The notes under the pieces: generated by a model
Seen by the model: only the letters and a program-made list of their open reading frames with translations
What the model was told of the DNA's origin: nothing
Databases searched by the model: none
In this document: one piece after another, positions 34,848-42,733 of the stretch
Position numbering within the stretch: position 1 is the first letter of the stretch
How the letters are laid out: every line of letters begins with the position of its first letter
Position numbers and translations under genes: made by a program
Assembly: GCF_050315115.1 (NCBI RefSeq)
Contig: NZ_JBNPOJ010000002.1
Location: forward strand, 1 to 64,000
Reading direction: 5' to 3'
DNA: 64,000 nucleotides
Source of the DNA: Peptoniphilus_A sp022767005
Lineage (GTDB): Bacteria; Bacillota; Clostridia; Tissierellales; Peptoniphilaceae

Positions 34848-36422
34848 TTATTTAATTACTGAAAACAAAACTTTAGCTGCTTTTTCTGCAGTTTTTTCTG
34901 TTTTTTCAACAATCTTTTCATCTTTAACTTCTTTATTTTCTTTCTTTTCAGCTTTCACTTCTTTAGTATCTTTATTTTCAGCTACTTCTTCTTTTTCAAC
35001 TTTTGCTAATTTATCTGCAAGTTCTTTTTCTGTGATGTTAAAGATGTCAACTATTGGCATTCCTTCGTTTGCATCGTATTTAACTTTATAACCAAAAGCT
35101 TCGGATACAAATCTTACTGGAATATAAGTTTTGTCATTGATAATAGTTGCTGGTGAATCAAGTTTAACTTCTTTTCCATTTACAAGAGCCTTATTTGCTC
35201 CAACTGTAAGAATAACTTTATCATTATCTTTAGTTACAGTTACAGTTTTATCTTTTCCATTCCAATCAACTTTAGCGCCAATTTTTTCATAGAAAGTACG
35301 AGCTGCAAGCATAGTTCTATCATTTATAATCTTTGGAAGAGCATCTGCATCTTCAAAAGTAATGTCTTCGCCATTTACTCTTACAGTAACTACATCCATT
35401 TTTGGCATTACTAAACTCGTGTATTCTTCTAAAGTTAATTTTTTAACTGAAGTAGGGAAGTTAATTTTTACATTTTCATCTTTAATTGTTTCAACATTTC
35501 CCTTAACAGAAACTTTTATAGAATCAGCAAAATTAAAGTTAACACCAATTTCTTGTGTATATTTATTTTCTCCGAAAGTGCTCTTTTCAGAAATGCTAGA
35601 TCCCTTAACAGTTTCTTTAATTTCATTAGCAGCTTTCTTTAAATCTTCTGCTTTGTAATTTTTATTAAGTTCTTTGAAATCTTTCTTTTCTTCATCAGTT
35701 ACTGGAATACCAGCTTTATCAATAATTGTAAGTAAATTAGTTGAAACAGCATCCCAATTCTTCATAACTCCATCAGATGCCTTAATAAATTCATCGATGA
35801 TTTGATCACTAGTTGCATTTAAAGTATAAGTATTTCCTTCAACTTTGTAGTCAATTCCTTGTTTTACGTCTTTAAAAGCAATATTCATTAACTTTAACAA
35901 ATCAGCCTTAAATTCTTCAGAACTAAAATATTTTGTGGCTTTTGGAGAAAGACCATTTGCTTCGTCGGCAAATGAGATATAGTCTTCCTTGATGTCCTTT
36001 AATCCATTTCCAGCAATAGCAAAGATATCCTTTGATATAATAACTTCGTTGCCATTAACAAAGATATCCATTTTAATATTGTTAGGGAAGTCCTTGTTTA
36101 GACCTGTCAAATCTTCTTCTGACTTAGCTTGTTTAGCTACTACTTCTTTGAACTTTGAAAAGTCCATATTCATTAAAACATGAGCTTTGTCTTTTCCAAT
36201 TTGTTCACCAGTCATTGTAACAGGGAAATTAATTTTAATTGTTTCTTTACTTTCAGGGTTCTTAACTTCTATATTATAGTCAAATTTTCCTGAAACCTTT
36301 GCTCCCTTCCAGTTTCCAACTTTTTCAGCTGCATCTAGGTAAGATGTAGTGTTTGCACTACAAGCACCAAGCGTAATTGCAGCTACTAATACAAGTAAAA
36401 TAGTTAAAAATTTCTTTTTCAT
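34848..36422 (-). CDS. Lipoprotein with copper amine oxidase N-terminal-like (stalk) domain
   Basis: A 524-residue lipoprotein: signal and lipobox TLGAC (Cys about 20), then a large domain of about 320 residues that I do not recognise. A copper amine oxidase N-domain-like repeat pair follows (about 355-465; VRVNGEDITFEDADALPKI, NDRTMLAARTFYEKIGAKV and NDKTYIPVRFVSEAFGYKV). Despite the name, this domain is a common surface stalk module in clostridia-like bacteria. The tail (about 470-524) is a highly charged Lys/Glu repeat. The ATG at 36422 has GGAGG upstream and starts the signal sequence; an ATG at 36473 would spoil it. It has its own promoter with a leader of about 200 bases. A role in surface or wall interaction is likely but unproven. 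Confidence 0.88.
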   Translation of the reverse strand: MKKKFLTILLVLVAAITLGACSANTTSYLDAAEKVGNWKGAKVSGKFDYNIEVKNPESKETIKINFPVTMTGEQIGKDKAHVLMNMDFSKFKEVVAKQAKSEEDLTGLNKDFPNNIKMDIFVNGNEVIISKDIFAIAGNGLKDIKEDYISFADEANGLSPKATKYFSSEEFKADLLKLMNIAFKDVKQGIDYKVEGNTYTLNATSDQIIDEFIKASDGVMKNWDAVSTNLLTIIDKAGIPVTDEEKKDFKELNKNYKAEDLKKAANEIKETVKGSSISEKSTFGENKYTQEIGVNFNFADSIKVSVKGNVETIKDENVKINFPTSVKKLTLEEYTSLVMPKMDVVTVRVNGEDITFEDADALPKIINDRTMLAARTFYEKIGAKVDWNGKDKTVTVTKDNDKVILTVGANKALVNGKEVKLDSPATIINDKTYIPVRFVSEAFGYKVKYDANEGMPIVDIFNITEKELADKLAKVEKEEVAENKDTKEVKAEKKENKEVKDEKIVEKTEKTAEKAAKVLFSVIK

Positions 36423-36635
36423 TATATACCTCCTATTTGTTTTGATTTTACTATGAATGAAAAGCTTTTGCAAATTAAAATAAATTATATTTTTTAGAAT
36501 AACACTTTCATGATAACCTTTTAATTTACTTCAATTAAATATTTTCAGCTTTGATTTAAAGTTACTTTGAATTATTAAATTTTCAAAATCTTTTCAAAAC
36601 ATAAGTATTTTTAAGTGTGTATACCTTATATTTAC

Positions 36636-36664
36636 ACTATAATTTATCCATATCTATTTGTCAA
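36636..36664 (-). promoter_or_regulatory. Promoter of the stalk-domain lipoprotein gene
   Basis: On the minus strand TTGACA (36659-36664), 17 bases, then TATAGT (36636-36641). It leaves a leader of about 205 bases before the gene, in which I see only AT-rich sequence. Confidence 0.85.
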
Positions 36665-36729
36665 GAATTTTTACAATATTTTTAAAAATTTTTTTTGAAA
36701 TTGTTTTCTCCTTCAAGAACTCAAAGGAT

Positions 36730-36760
36730 TAAAAAAAGAGACCCCTTTCGAGTCTCTTTA
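36730..36760 (-). terminator. Terminator of the short transcript
   Basis: On the minus strand AAAGAGAC (36752-36759) pairs with GTCTCTTT (36735-36742) and T residues follow, seven T in total. Confidence 0.9.
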
Positions 36761-36839
36761 ATATAAATGTTCAATTGTTATGTAACTATAGCTCTATATC
36801 TCTTAAATTAAGCATTCAACCTTTAGCAATAAGCTACTT

Positions 36840-36893
36840 TCAAATGAGATACTTTGCTACCTTTCCCTTGCGGGACAAATTAAAAATCTTCAT
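36840..36893 (-). CDS. 17-residue ORF within the short transcript
   Basis: On the minus strand AAGGTG lies 8 bases before an ATG at 36893. The frame encodes MKIFNLSRKGKVAKYLI and stops with TGA. It begins about 47 bases after the predicted transcription start. The peptide is basic with a hydrophobic end. It has the form of a leader peptide or of a tiny membrane-active peptide. I know no homologue. Confidence 0.55.
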   Translation of the reverse strand: MKIFNLSRKGKVAKYLI

Positions 36894-36946
36894 TGGAATC
36901 ACCTTTTCTTAGTTACCAATTTATTTTCATCAGCTAGCTTAATTAT

Positions 36947-36975
36947 AGTATAGAGCATGAAAGTAATTTTGTCAA
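36947..36975 (-). promoter_or_regulatory. Promoter of the short transcript
   Basis: On the minus strand TTGACA (36970-36975), exactly 17 bases, then TATACT (36947-36952). This is one of the best sigma-A type promoters in the window. It begins 8 bases after the stop codon of the preceding membrane-protein gene. Confidence 0.88.
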
Positions 36976-36982
36976 TGTTTTC

Positions 36983-37702
36983 CTAAAAATTTTTTATCTT
37001 TTTTAAATTTACCTTTTGCTCGTCAATTTTTCCTTGATTTAAGGCATTGTTTACTTCAGTAACTACTTGATTTGCAGAGTTTAAAGAGCCAATTTTAACA
37101 ATATAATTTTTGGAATCCTCTTTTCCCTTTATTATTATTTCATTATCTTTTGACTTAGAAATAGATTTCATCTTATCATAAGAGAAGTAATAATTTCCTA
37201 TAACTAATCCTTGTTCATAGGATCCAACTACAGTTCCAAGGACATCATTACCTTCTCTAAAGGAACGCTTCTTTGAAATTTCGTATATATCTGTTTCCTT
37301 TTCATCCTTTTTAAGAAATTTTCCATTTTGAAGATTGAATAAGAATAATAAAAATAATCCAATTATAACAAATGGACTCGCCAAGTAATTTATTATTTTT
37401 ACATTTCTAAAATATATTTGTTGTAAAAAATATATATTTACAAAAATCAAAAATCCTATATAAACAATTATATTGATAAAATAAGTTCTTTTTCTAATTT
37501 TTAATCCCGGCAGTTTTAAAATTTTGTTGAATTTTGACATAAAATCCGCTGTTGTCATTAAAAATAAGTAGTTTATAATTCCCCAAAGTACAGAATACAT
37601 AAAGCTTCCTTGACCTAACTCACTTTTTAGTCCTGAAACATGAAATCCAAATGGTATTATTATGGAAATTGCGAGAATTAAATTTTGTAATTTCTTATTC
37701 AT
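36983..37702 (-). CDS. Membrane protein of unknown function
   Basis: A 239-residue protein with about four hydrophobic segments in its first 125 residues (near 8-25, 33-50, 73-95 and 102-122). A soluble C-terminal domain of roughly 110 residues follows (EISKKRSFREGNDVLGTVVGSYEQGLVIGNYYFSY broken across a beta-rich region). The C-terminal part looks like a small PH-like or beta domain, but I cannot assign a family. It is preceded by the glucosaminidase gene 37 bases away and followed closely by the promoter of a short transcript. Function unknown. Confidence 0.75.
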   Translation of the reverse strand: MNKKLQNLILAISIIIPFGFHVSGLKSELGQGSFMYSVLWGIINYLFLMTTADFMSKFNKILKLPGLKIRKRTYFINIIVYIGFLIFVNIYFLQQIYFRNVKIINYLASPFVIIGLFLLFLFNLQNGKFLKKDEKETDIYEISKKRSFREGNDVLGTVVGSYEQGLVIGNYYFSYDKMKSISKSKDNEIIIKGKEDSKNYIVKIGSLNSANQVVTEVNNALNQGKIDEQKVNLKKIKNF

Positions 37703-37739
37703 TTCTACTCCCTTCTAATTAAAATAATCTATAATGAGA

Positions 37740-38312
37740 TTATTTTTCGTCGTATTTATTTAATTCGTATTTTTCTATTACAGATATTATTTTATCTGCA
37801 TAATTAGGATCTGTTGCATATCCGCCTTCTTGAATATATTTTGCTGCTTCTTTGTAGTCTTTAGCAGTCTTAACCTTTTTGTATCTATTTGCCCTTGTAA
37901 GAAGTTTTGCGTAATGATTAAAGGAATCTCTTTTTGAAGAATATTTCTTAAAATTCTCCATGTACCTTCCACTTTCACTTTCCACATATTCTTCTGTTTC
38001 AAAAACTATGCCATCATCCTTTTTAACTGCTTTTATTCCAAAATAATTATTATACTCCTGTGAAAGCTGGGACTTTCCCCAATTGCTTTCAAGAATTGAC
38101 TGTGCAATCATAACTGATGGAAAAAGCTTGTTTTTATTTGCAATTCTTACCGCTAAATCTGCAGTCTCAGCAATATAAGTTTGTCTATAATTTAGTTCTT
38201 CCAAAGCTCTTTTTTCTGATGCTCTATTTATTAAAAAACTCATTACAAAAATAATGCCAAGAAGAGTTAAAATAATCGTGAGACATCCACAACCAACTTT
38301 CTTAATTTTCAT
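37740..38312 (-). CDS. Membrane-anchored glucosaminidase (GH73-like)
   Basis: A 190-residue protein with an N-terminal membrane anchor (about 8-29; GCGCLTIILTLLGIIFVMSF) and a GH73/mannosyl-glycoprotein endo-beta-N-acetylglucosaminidase domain (about 45-185). SVMIAQSILESNWGKSQLS carries the catalytic Glu. NNYFGIKA and EEGGYATDPNYADKI-like segments are typical of the family (here QEGGYATDPNYADKI). It would cleave the glycan strand of peptidoglycan outside the membrane. It overlaps the folBK gene by 11 bases, an unexpected neighbour for a wall hydrolase. No wall-binding repeats are present. Confidence 0.9.
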   Translation of the reverse strand: MKIKKVGCGCLTIILTLLGIIFVMSFLINRASEKRALEELNYRQTYIAETADLAVRIANKNKLFPSVMIAQSILESNWGKSQLSQEYNNYFGIKAVKKDDGIVFETEEYVESESGRYMENFKKYSSKRDSFNHYAKLLTRANRYKKVKTAKDYKEAAKYIQEGGYATDPNYADKIISVIEKYELNKYDEK

Positions 38313-39120
38313 TTTTCACTTCTTCATAAAGTTTGCTTATTTTTTTATTTAATATTGGGTGAAAATAATTTGGAATTAGTTCATTCAAAGATTCCAAAAC
38401 AAATTCACGCTCTGCAATATATGGATGTGGCACTATTAATTCGTCTGTAAAGTGAACTTCTCTATCTATTAATAAAATATCTAGATCAATTGTCCTTTCG
38501 CCCCATTTTTCATGTCTTACTCTTCCCAAATCAATTTCTATTTTTTGCAAAATATGAAGAAGGTCTAAGGGATCCTCGTAGGAATTTACCTTTACAACTG
38601 TATTTAAAAAGTCTCCCTGATCAGTTTTTCCCCAAGCTTTTGTTTCGATTATATTTGCTTTTTCTTTAATTTTAAGACCAGAATCTTCCATCATTTTAAT
38701 GGCACTATTAATATACCCTTCTCTGTCGCCAAGGTTTGTACCAATTCCAATATAATAATTTCTTCTCTTTTTAGCGCATCTAACTGAAGCAGTGTCCAAG
38801 GGTAAATTTATTGGTGCCCATGGCTTTTTTATAGTTAAATCGACAGACTCTGCAATTTCATAATTTTCGAAAATAAATTTTGTTAATTTATAGGCAAGTG
38901 TCTCGATTAAATCTTCAGTTTCACTTGTAAATAGATCATATAACTCATGGGATAATTTTCCATAATCTATGGATTCATCCAAGTTTTTTTCTATTGCACA
39001 TTTTCTAAAGCTAAGTCCTATTTCTGCACTTATTAAAAATTTTTGTCCAAGTTTTTTTTCTTCTCCAAAAAGTCCATGATTTGCATAAACTTCAAGATCA
39101 TTTATCTTTATGAAATCCAT
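38302..39120 (-). CDS. folBK: Fused dihydroneopterin aldolase / HPPK (FolB-FolK)
   Basis: A 272-residue bifunctional folate enzyme. Residues 1 to about 118 are FolB (DFIKINDLEVYANHGLFGEEK start; catalytic Glu and Lys in VDLTIKKPWAP). Residues about 126-272 are FolK (YYIGIGTNLGDREGYI start; RHEKWGERTIDLDILL signature; PHPYIAEREFVLESL). It converts dihydroneopterin to hydroxymethyl-dihydropterin and adds pyrophosphate to it. It lies 10 bases after the HD-domain gene in a folE-HD-folBK operon. No folP is in this operon. Confidence 0.95.
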   Translation of the reverse strand: MDFIKINDLEVYANHGLFGEEKKLGQKFLISAEIGLSFRKCAIEKNLDESIDYGKLSHELYDLFTSETEDLIETLAYKLTKFIFENYEIAESVDLTIKKPWAPINLPLDTASVRCAKKRRNYYIGIGTNLGDREGYINSAIKMMEDSGLKIKEKANIIETKAWGKTDQGDFLNTVVKVNSYEDPLDLLHILQKIEIDLGRVRHEKWGERTIDLDILLIDREVHFTDELIVPHPYIAEREFVLESLNELIPNYFHPILNKKISKLYEEVKNEN

Positions 39121-39130
39121 AATTCTCCCA

Positions 39131-39625
39131 TCAATATATTATTTCGTGATTTTTCTTTTGGAAACTCCAATTGCATTGTTCATAAGCAGGACATCTAAAA
39201 CAAGGTCTTGATAATTTGTCTGCTCTATAAAAAATATTAAAAAATTCATCTTCTGATTTTTCTTTTTTTCTGTGGTAACTTATACAGTTTAAAATTCTTT
39301 CTTTATCTTCCTTAGAAAAATTTGTTAGTTTTAAAATTTCTTTTGCAATTGTAACTGACGCTAAGGCATGATTTATTCCTTCTTTTATTTCAAAAATACG
39401 ACCTAAATCGTGCAACAGTGCAGTGGCATAAATCATATCTTTACAAACATCTACATTTTCCTCTAATTTTAAAATATAGCAAATTCTAGCGACGGATATA
39501 AAATGTTCGTAATTGTGTCTGCAAAAGAATCTATCACTTTCAAGATATTCAAGTTCCTTTAAATAGTCCTTATAAATTTTACTCTTTACAATTATATTTG
39601 TTTCTTTTAAATATATATCTTCCAT
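39131..39625 (-). CDS. HD-domain hydrolase in the folate operon
   Basis: A 164-residue HD-superfamily protein. The metal motif ALLHDLGR (His-Asp near residue 72) and a partner His in RHNYEHFISV are visible, with a further His in GINHALASV. The C-terminus carries CFRCPAYEQCNW, an unusual three-Cys cluster that may bind zinc. It overlaps folE by one base and precedes folBK. In folate operons of related bacteria an HD protein often sits here and may remove phosphates from dihydroneopterin triphosphate, a step that otherwise lacks an enzyme in this cluster. That role is inference. Confidence 0.8.
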   Translation of the reverse strand: MEDIYLKETNIIVKSKIYKDYLKELEYLESDRFFCRHNYEHFISVARICYILKLEENVDVCKDMIYATALLHDLGRIFEIKEGINHALASVTIAKEILKLTNFSKEDKERILNCISYHRKKEKSEDEFFNIFYRADKLSRPCFRCPAYEQCNWSFQKKNHEIIY

Positions 39626-40179
39626 TAGAATTTAATTAATCTAAAAGCTTCTTGCTTTTGTTTTTCATCAGTTTCAAAAACTCCTCTAGAAACAGAAGTA
39701 ACAGTTTTTGACCCTGGTTTTTTAACACCTCTCATATTCATGCACATATGCTCAGCCTCAATTACAACTAAAACTCCCTTTGGTTCAAGGTATTTCATCA
39801 TTGCATCAGCTATTTCAATGCTAAGTCTTTCTTGTAATTGTGGTTTTTTTGCATAAGTTTCCACAGTCCTTGCTAATTTAGAAAGACCTGCAACTTTTTG
39901 ATTTGGAATATATGCAATATGTGCTTTGCCATAGAAAGGTAGAAAGTGATGTTCGCACATCGAGAAAAAGTTTATATCTTTTACTACTACTATATTGTCC
40001 TCAGTAATTTCAAAAGTTTTTGATAAATGTTCTTCGGCAGTTTTACCTATACCTGCAAAAACTTCCTCATACATTCTTGCAATTCTAGCAGGAGTTTCAA
40101 TTAAACCTTCTCTGTTTTTATCTTCTCCTATGGCTTCGATTATCATTTCTACAGCTTTTTCTATTTTTTGTTTATCCAT
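39625..40179 (-). CDS. folE: GTP cyclohydrolase I
   Basis: A 184-residue zinc enzyme that converts GTP to 7,8-dihydroneopterin triphosphate, the first step of folate synthesis. The zinc site is seen as FFSMCEHHFLPF and EAEHMCMNMRG (Cys and His). GVKKPGSKTVTS and RLSIEIADAM are family signatures. GGAG precedes the ATG, and a TATAAT lies about 45 bases upstream. It heads the operon folE-HD-folBK-glucosaminidase. Confidence 0.97.
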   Translation of the reverse strand: MDKQKIEKAVEMIIEAIGEDKNREGLIETPARIARMYEEVFAGIGKTAEEHLSKTFEITEDNIVVVKDINFFSMCEHHFLPFYGKAHIAYIPNQKVAGLSKLARTVETYAKKPQLQERLSIEIADAMMKYLEPKGVLVVIEAEHMCMNMRGVKKPGSKTVTSVSRGVFETDEKQKQEAFRLIKF

Positions 40180-40307
40180 TATAATCTCCTCATAAATTTA
40201 TTTGTAAAATTTATAAATTTTATTATAACACATTAGCGTTTATATTAATAACTAATACCGATAAATTGGCGATTATAATCTTATTAAATATGTGCATTTC
40301 TCTTTAA

Positions 40308-40336
40308 TTTACAATTTATTTATAATTTGATACAAT
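40308..40336 (+). promoter_or_regulatory. Promoter of the D,D-carboxypeptidase gene
   Basis: TTTACA (40308-40313), 17 bases, then TACAAT (40331-40336), followed within about 10 bases by GAGGTG, giving a very short leader. Confidence 0.7.
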
Positions 40337-40353
40337 ATTTGCCGAGGTGTAAG

Positions 40354-41712
40354 ATGAAGAAATTACTTCTATACTTATCTATTGCCATTATATTTTTAAC
40401 ATCGCCAATAAGCACAATGGCTGAAAACAATCAGGCAGTAGAAAATTCAAGTTTAAATACAAATGAAAATTTGAATAACAACGGATCAAGTCAAGTTACC
40501 GATCCCTTAGCAATTAGAAATCAAAACTTTTTAGTACCGACAAAACAAGGTGTACAAAAAGCAAACCAATATGAAGCAGATAAAATTAAAAAATTAGAAG
40601 ACGTTCCCCTAGAAGGACTTACAAAATCCTATCTACTTGGAGATTATAAATCAGGAAAGATTATAGAAGGCTATAACTTAGATGAAGTTCGTGCAATGGC
40701 ATCAACTTCAAAATTAGTTTCTATATTCGTAGTGCTAGATAAAATAGAAGATGGAACAATTTCGCTAAATGACGAAGTAAAAATTGACCACGAAGTAGCA
40801 TCACTTATGGGGTCTTCTTTCAAATTAAAAGAAGGCGACAATGTAAGCGTAGAAAAATTAATAGAGGCCTCTATGGTAGTATCTGGTAATGATGCTATAA
40901 CAGCACTTGCAAAATATGTTGGAGGCACAACTGATGGTTTTGTAAAAATGATGAACAAAAAATGTGAGGATCTTGGACTAAAAAATGCCCTAATGGTCAA
41001 CCCAACAGGACTTACAAATTATGAAATCACAGACTACAATAAGATGACCACTAGAGAAATGTTTAAACTAGCATCAGAACTATTAAAATACCACCCTGAG
41101 ATTTTAAAATATACAACTATTGAAAAATTGGAAGAACCTGAAAGAAATTTTATCGAATATAACACAAACCCCGTACTTGGAATTGTGCCAGAAGTTGACG
41201 GACTAAAAACTGGATACACAAATGCAGCAGGAAGGTGCGTAATTTTAACAGGACTTAAAAAAGGTGTAGACGAAAAATCTAAGGACATGAGATTAATTTG
41301 TATTACAACTGGTTCCAATTCTGACTTTGAAAGATTTGTAGCTTGCAAAAGACTTATAACAAAAGGTTTTGAAGACTATGGTTATAACGCCATAGGTGAT
41401 ACAAAAAAGGAAGTTAGAACCATAGAAGTTCTCAACTCTCAAGACGAAAATATCCCAGTTTACCAAAAGGAAGTGGGATATATTCTCTCAAAAACTGACG
41501 AAAAATTTAAAGAAGTTGTAAGCATAGACGAAAACTTAAAAGCTCCTATTGAAAGAGGCTCCTCCGTCGGAAAAATTAGCTTTTACAAAGACGACAACTT
41601 AATTTATACAACAGATTTAATAGTTAAAGACAAGGTTTATGAAAGAGGAATTTTTAATAAATTCAAAAGAGTTTTTGAAGAAATATTTGTAAATATAGAT
41701 AAAGCTGCTTAA
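40354..41712 (+). CDS. D-alanyl-D-alanine carboxypeptidase (DacA/DacF type)
   Basis: A 452-residue exported penicillin-binding protein. A signal peptide (about 1-23, STMA|E) is followed by an Asn-rich linker and the serine peptidase domain. SxxK is S117-T-S-K120, SxN is SGN at 177-179, and KTG is at 285-287 in DGLKTGYTN. A PBP5 C-terminal domain (about 350-435) follows, but no clear C-terminal amphipathic anchor is evident beyond a basic tail. It trims the terminal D-Ala of wall peptides. The ATG at 40354 follows GAGGTG; an upstream ATG at 40327 lies inside the promoter. It ends at a hairpin that also holds the tRNA promoter. Confidence 0.95.
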   Translation: MKKLLLYLSIAIIFLTSPISTMAENNQAVENSSLNTNENLNNNGSSQVTDPLAIRNQNFLVPTKQGVQKANQYEADKIKKLEDVPLEGLTKSYLLGDYKSGKIIEGYNLDEVRAMASTSKLVSIFVVLDKIEDGTISLNDEVKIDHEVASLMGSSFKLKEGDNVSVEKLIEASMVVSGNDAITALAKYVGGTTDGFVKMMNKKCEDLGLKNALMVNPTGLTNYEITDYNKMTTREMFKLASELLKYHPEILKYTTIEKLEEPERNFIEYNTNPVLGIVPEVDGLKTGYTNAAGRCVILTGLKKGVDEKSKDMRLICITTGSNSDFERFVACKRLITKGFEDYGYNAIGDTKKEVRTIEVLNSQDENIPVYQKEVGYILSKTDEKFKEVVSIDENLKAPIERGSSVGKISFYKDDNLIYTTDLIVKDKVYERGIFNKFKRVFEEIFVNIDKAA

Positions 41713-41786
41713 AATTTTGAAAAATAAGCTTTTTAGTAATAAGGAATTTGTTAAAAATTTTCAAATAAAAAATAATTTAAATATTT

Positions 41787-41812
41787 GAAGTGTCAAAAAA
41801 AATTGACACTTC
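41787..41812 (+). terminator. Perfect inverted repeat, terminator-like, overlapping the tRNA-Arg promoter
   Basis: GAAGTGTCAA (41787-41796) and TTGACACTTC (41803-41812) form a perfect 10-bp repeat with a 6-A loop, after the carboxypeptidase gene. Its right arm contains the TTGACA -35 of the next promoter. The tail is only moderately T-rich. Confidence 0.65.
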
Positions 41813-41831
41813 TTAAAATTTTATATACAAT
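41803..41831 (+). promoter_or_regulatory. Promoter of the tRNA-Arg gene
   Basis: TTGACA (41803-41808), 17 bases, then TACAAT (41826-41831). The predicted start lies a few bases before the tRNA at 41842. Confidence 0.88.
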
Positions 41832-41841
41832 TATTTTATAG

Positions 41842-41918
41842 GTCCACGTAGCTCAGTAGGATAGAGCACACGCCTCCTAAGCGTGGGGTCGGAGGTTCGA
41901 TTCCTCTCGCGGACGCCA
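41842..41918 (+). tRNA. tRNA-Arg (anticodon CCT)
   Basis: A full cloverleaf: D arm GCTCAG..., anticodon stem CACGC/GCGTG with loop CTCCTAA (anticodon CCT, reading AGG), T arm GGTTCGATTCC and encoded CCA. The acceptor stem GTCCACG/CGCGGAC has one A-C mismatch (41846 with 41910). Confidence 0.95.
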
Positions 41919-41919
41919 T

Positions 41920-41947
41920 ATCACTTGCTTTTGCAGGTGATTTTTTT
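41920..41947 (+). terminator. Terminator after tRNA-Arg
   Basis: ATCACTTGC (41920-41928) pairs with GCAGGTGAT (41933-41941), one T-G pair, TTTT loop, then T run. It follows the encoded CCA by one base. Confidence 0.88.
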
Positions 41948-41954
41948 ATGCTTG

Positions 41955-42272
41955 TTAAACATCATAAAGCTCTATTATATTTATAACTGGTACTTCATAA
42001 GGATGATTTTCTTTTATTATTTTCATTACTTTAGATAAATCTTCTTGTCTTATTCTAAATTCAACTTTATTTTCTAAAACATCTTCTATTTTTCCAAGGC
42101 TTCCTATATATGGATTTGCACCTTCTATTGGTCTGAAATGTCCTATAACAGGAGTTTCTGCATAGCAAAAGTCATAGTTTTCTTCTTTTAAAAATCCGCC
42201 TTTATTTACTTTTTCCATTAGTTTTTTTGTATTTTCTCTCGGGATAAATACTTCTATTTTTACAAATTTCAT
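41955..42272 (-). CDS. NIF3/YqfO-like (CutA-fold) small protein
   Basis: A 105-residue soluble protein that resembles the middle insertion domain of YqfO/NIF3 proteins and stand-alone COG3323 members with a PII/CutA-like fold. Features are KFVKIEVFIPRENTKKLMEKV at the start, FCYAETPVIGHFRP and the closing ENHPYEVPVINIIEL. No catalytic residues are known for the stand-alone form. AGGAT-like bases precede the ATG. It is a single gene between tRNA-Arg and the holin-like gene. Function unknown. Confidence 0.82.
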   Translation of the reverse strand: MKFVKIEVFIPRENTKKLMEKVNKGGFLKEENYDFCYAETPVIGHFRPIEGANPYIGSLGKIEDVLENKVEFRIRQEDLSKVMKIIKENHPYEVPVINIIELYDV

Positions 42273-42360
42273 TACAATCCTCCCATATTTTTATACCCAA
42301 ATTAATTAAAATTGTTTAATTTATTGTCCAATGGCTATAAATAAACTGGAAGGAGAAATT

Positions 42361-42693
42361 ATGATAAAATTAATAATTAAAATCCTTGTAAGTGGATTAG
42401 CTATTCTTGTAACTTCTGCACTTTCTATAGGAATTCAAACAGACGGATATTCGACTGCTATTATGGCAGCTATTGTTATTGGAATTTTAGACTGGGCTAT
42501 AAATAAATTTACAGGTATTGACGCTTCACCCTTTGGTAGAGGAGCTGTAGGATTTGTAGTTGCAGCTATTATTCTATTCATTACAGGTAAAATCGTAGAT
42601 GGATTTACTGTATCAATTCTTGGCGCTGTTGTTGGTGCTTTTATTCTTGGTATTGTGGATTCATTTTTACCAGCAGATAAAAGAACTATGTAA
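42361..42693 (+). CDS. YvlD/phage holin-like small membrane protein
   Basis: A 110-residue membrane protein with four hydrophobic segments (about 5-23, 30-47, 58-78 and 82-102), matching the phage holin family 4 / YvlD-type proteins (GRGAVGFVVAAIILFITGKIVDGF). Despite the name these chromosomal proteins are not known to lyse cells. The ATG at 42361 follows AAGGAG; an ATG at 42331 would add ten residues without a ribosome site. It is transcribed alone and ends at a strong terminator. Confidence 0.82.
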   Translation: MIKLIIKILVSGLAILVTSALSIGIQTDGYSTAIMAAIVIGILDWAINKFTGIDASPFGRGAVGFVVAAIILFITGKIVDGFTVSILGAVVGAFILGIVDSFLPADKRTM

Positions 42694-42702
42694 TTTTATT
42701 TG

Positions 42703-42727
42703 GACTCGGGAAAACCGAGTCTTTTTT
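42703..42727 (+). terminator. Terminator of the YvlD-like gene
   Basis: GACTCGG (42703-42709) pairs with CCGAGTC (42715-42721), then TTTTTT. Confidence 0.9.
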
Positions 42728-42733
42728 ATTTTT

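Larger units (their letters stand above)
36730..36940 (-). ncRNA. Free-standing short transcript of unknown type (about 210 nt)
   Basis: A consensus promoter (36947-36975) and a strong terminator (36730-36760) on the minus strand bound a unit of about 210 bases. The lipoprotein gene downstream has its own promoter, so this is not simply its leader. The RNA contains a 17-codon ORF near its 5' end, a small TCCC-GCAA-GGGA hairpin within that ORF and no match to any riboswitch or housekeeping RNA I know. It may be a regulatory RNA, a dual-function RNA, or a stranded leader of a lost gene. Confidence 0.6.

Noticed and set aside
40180..40307. Tetrahydrofolate riboswitch upstream of folE
   Set aside because: No aptamer-like pairing or conserved core is seen in the AT-rich 128 bases.
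42361..42693. Holin gene as a sign of a prophage
   Set aside because: It is an isolated chromosomal YvlD-like gene with its own terminator and no phage genes nearby.
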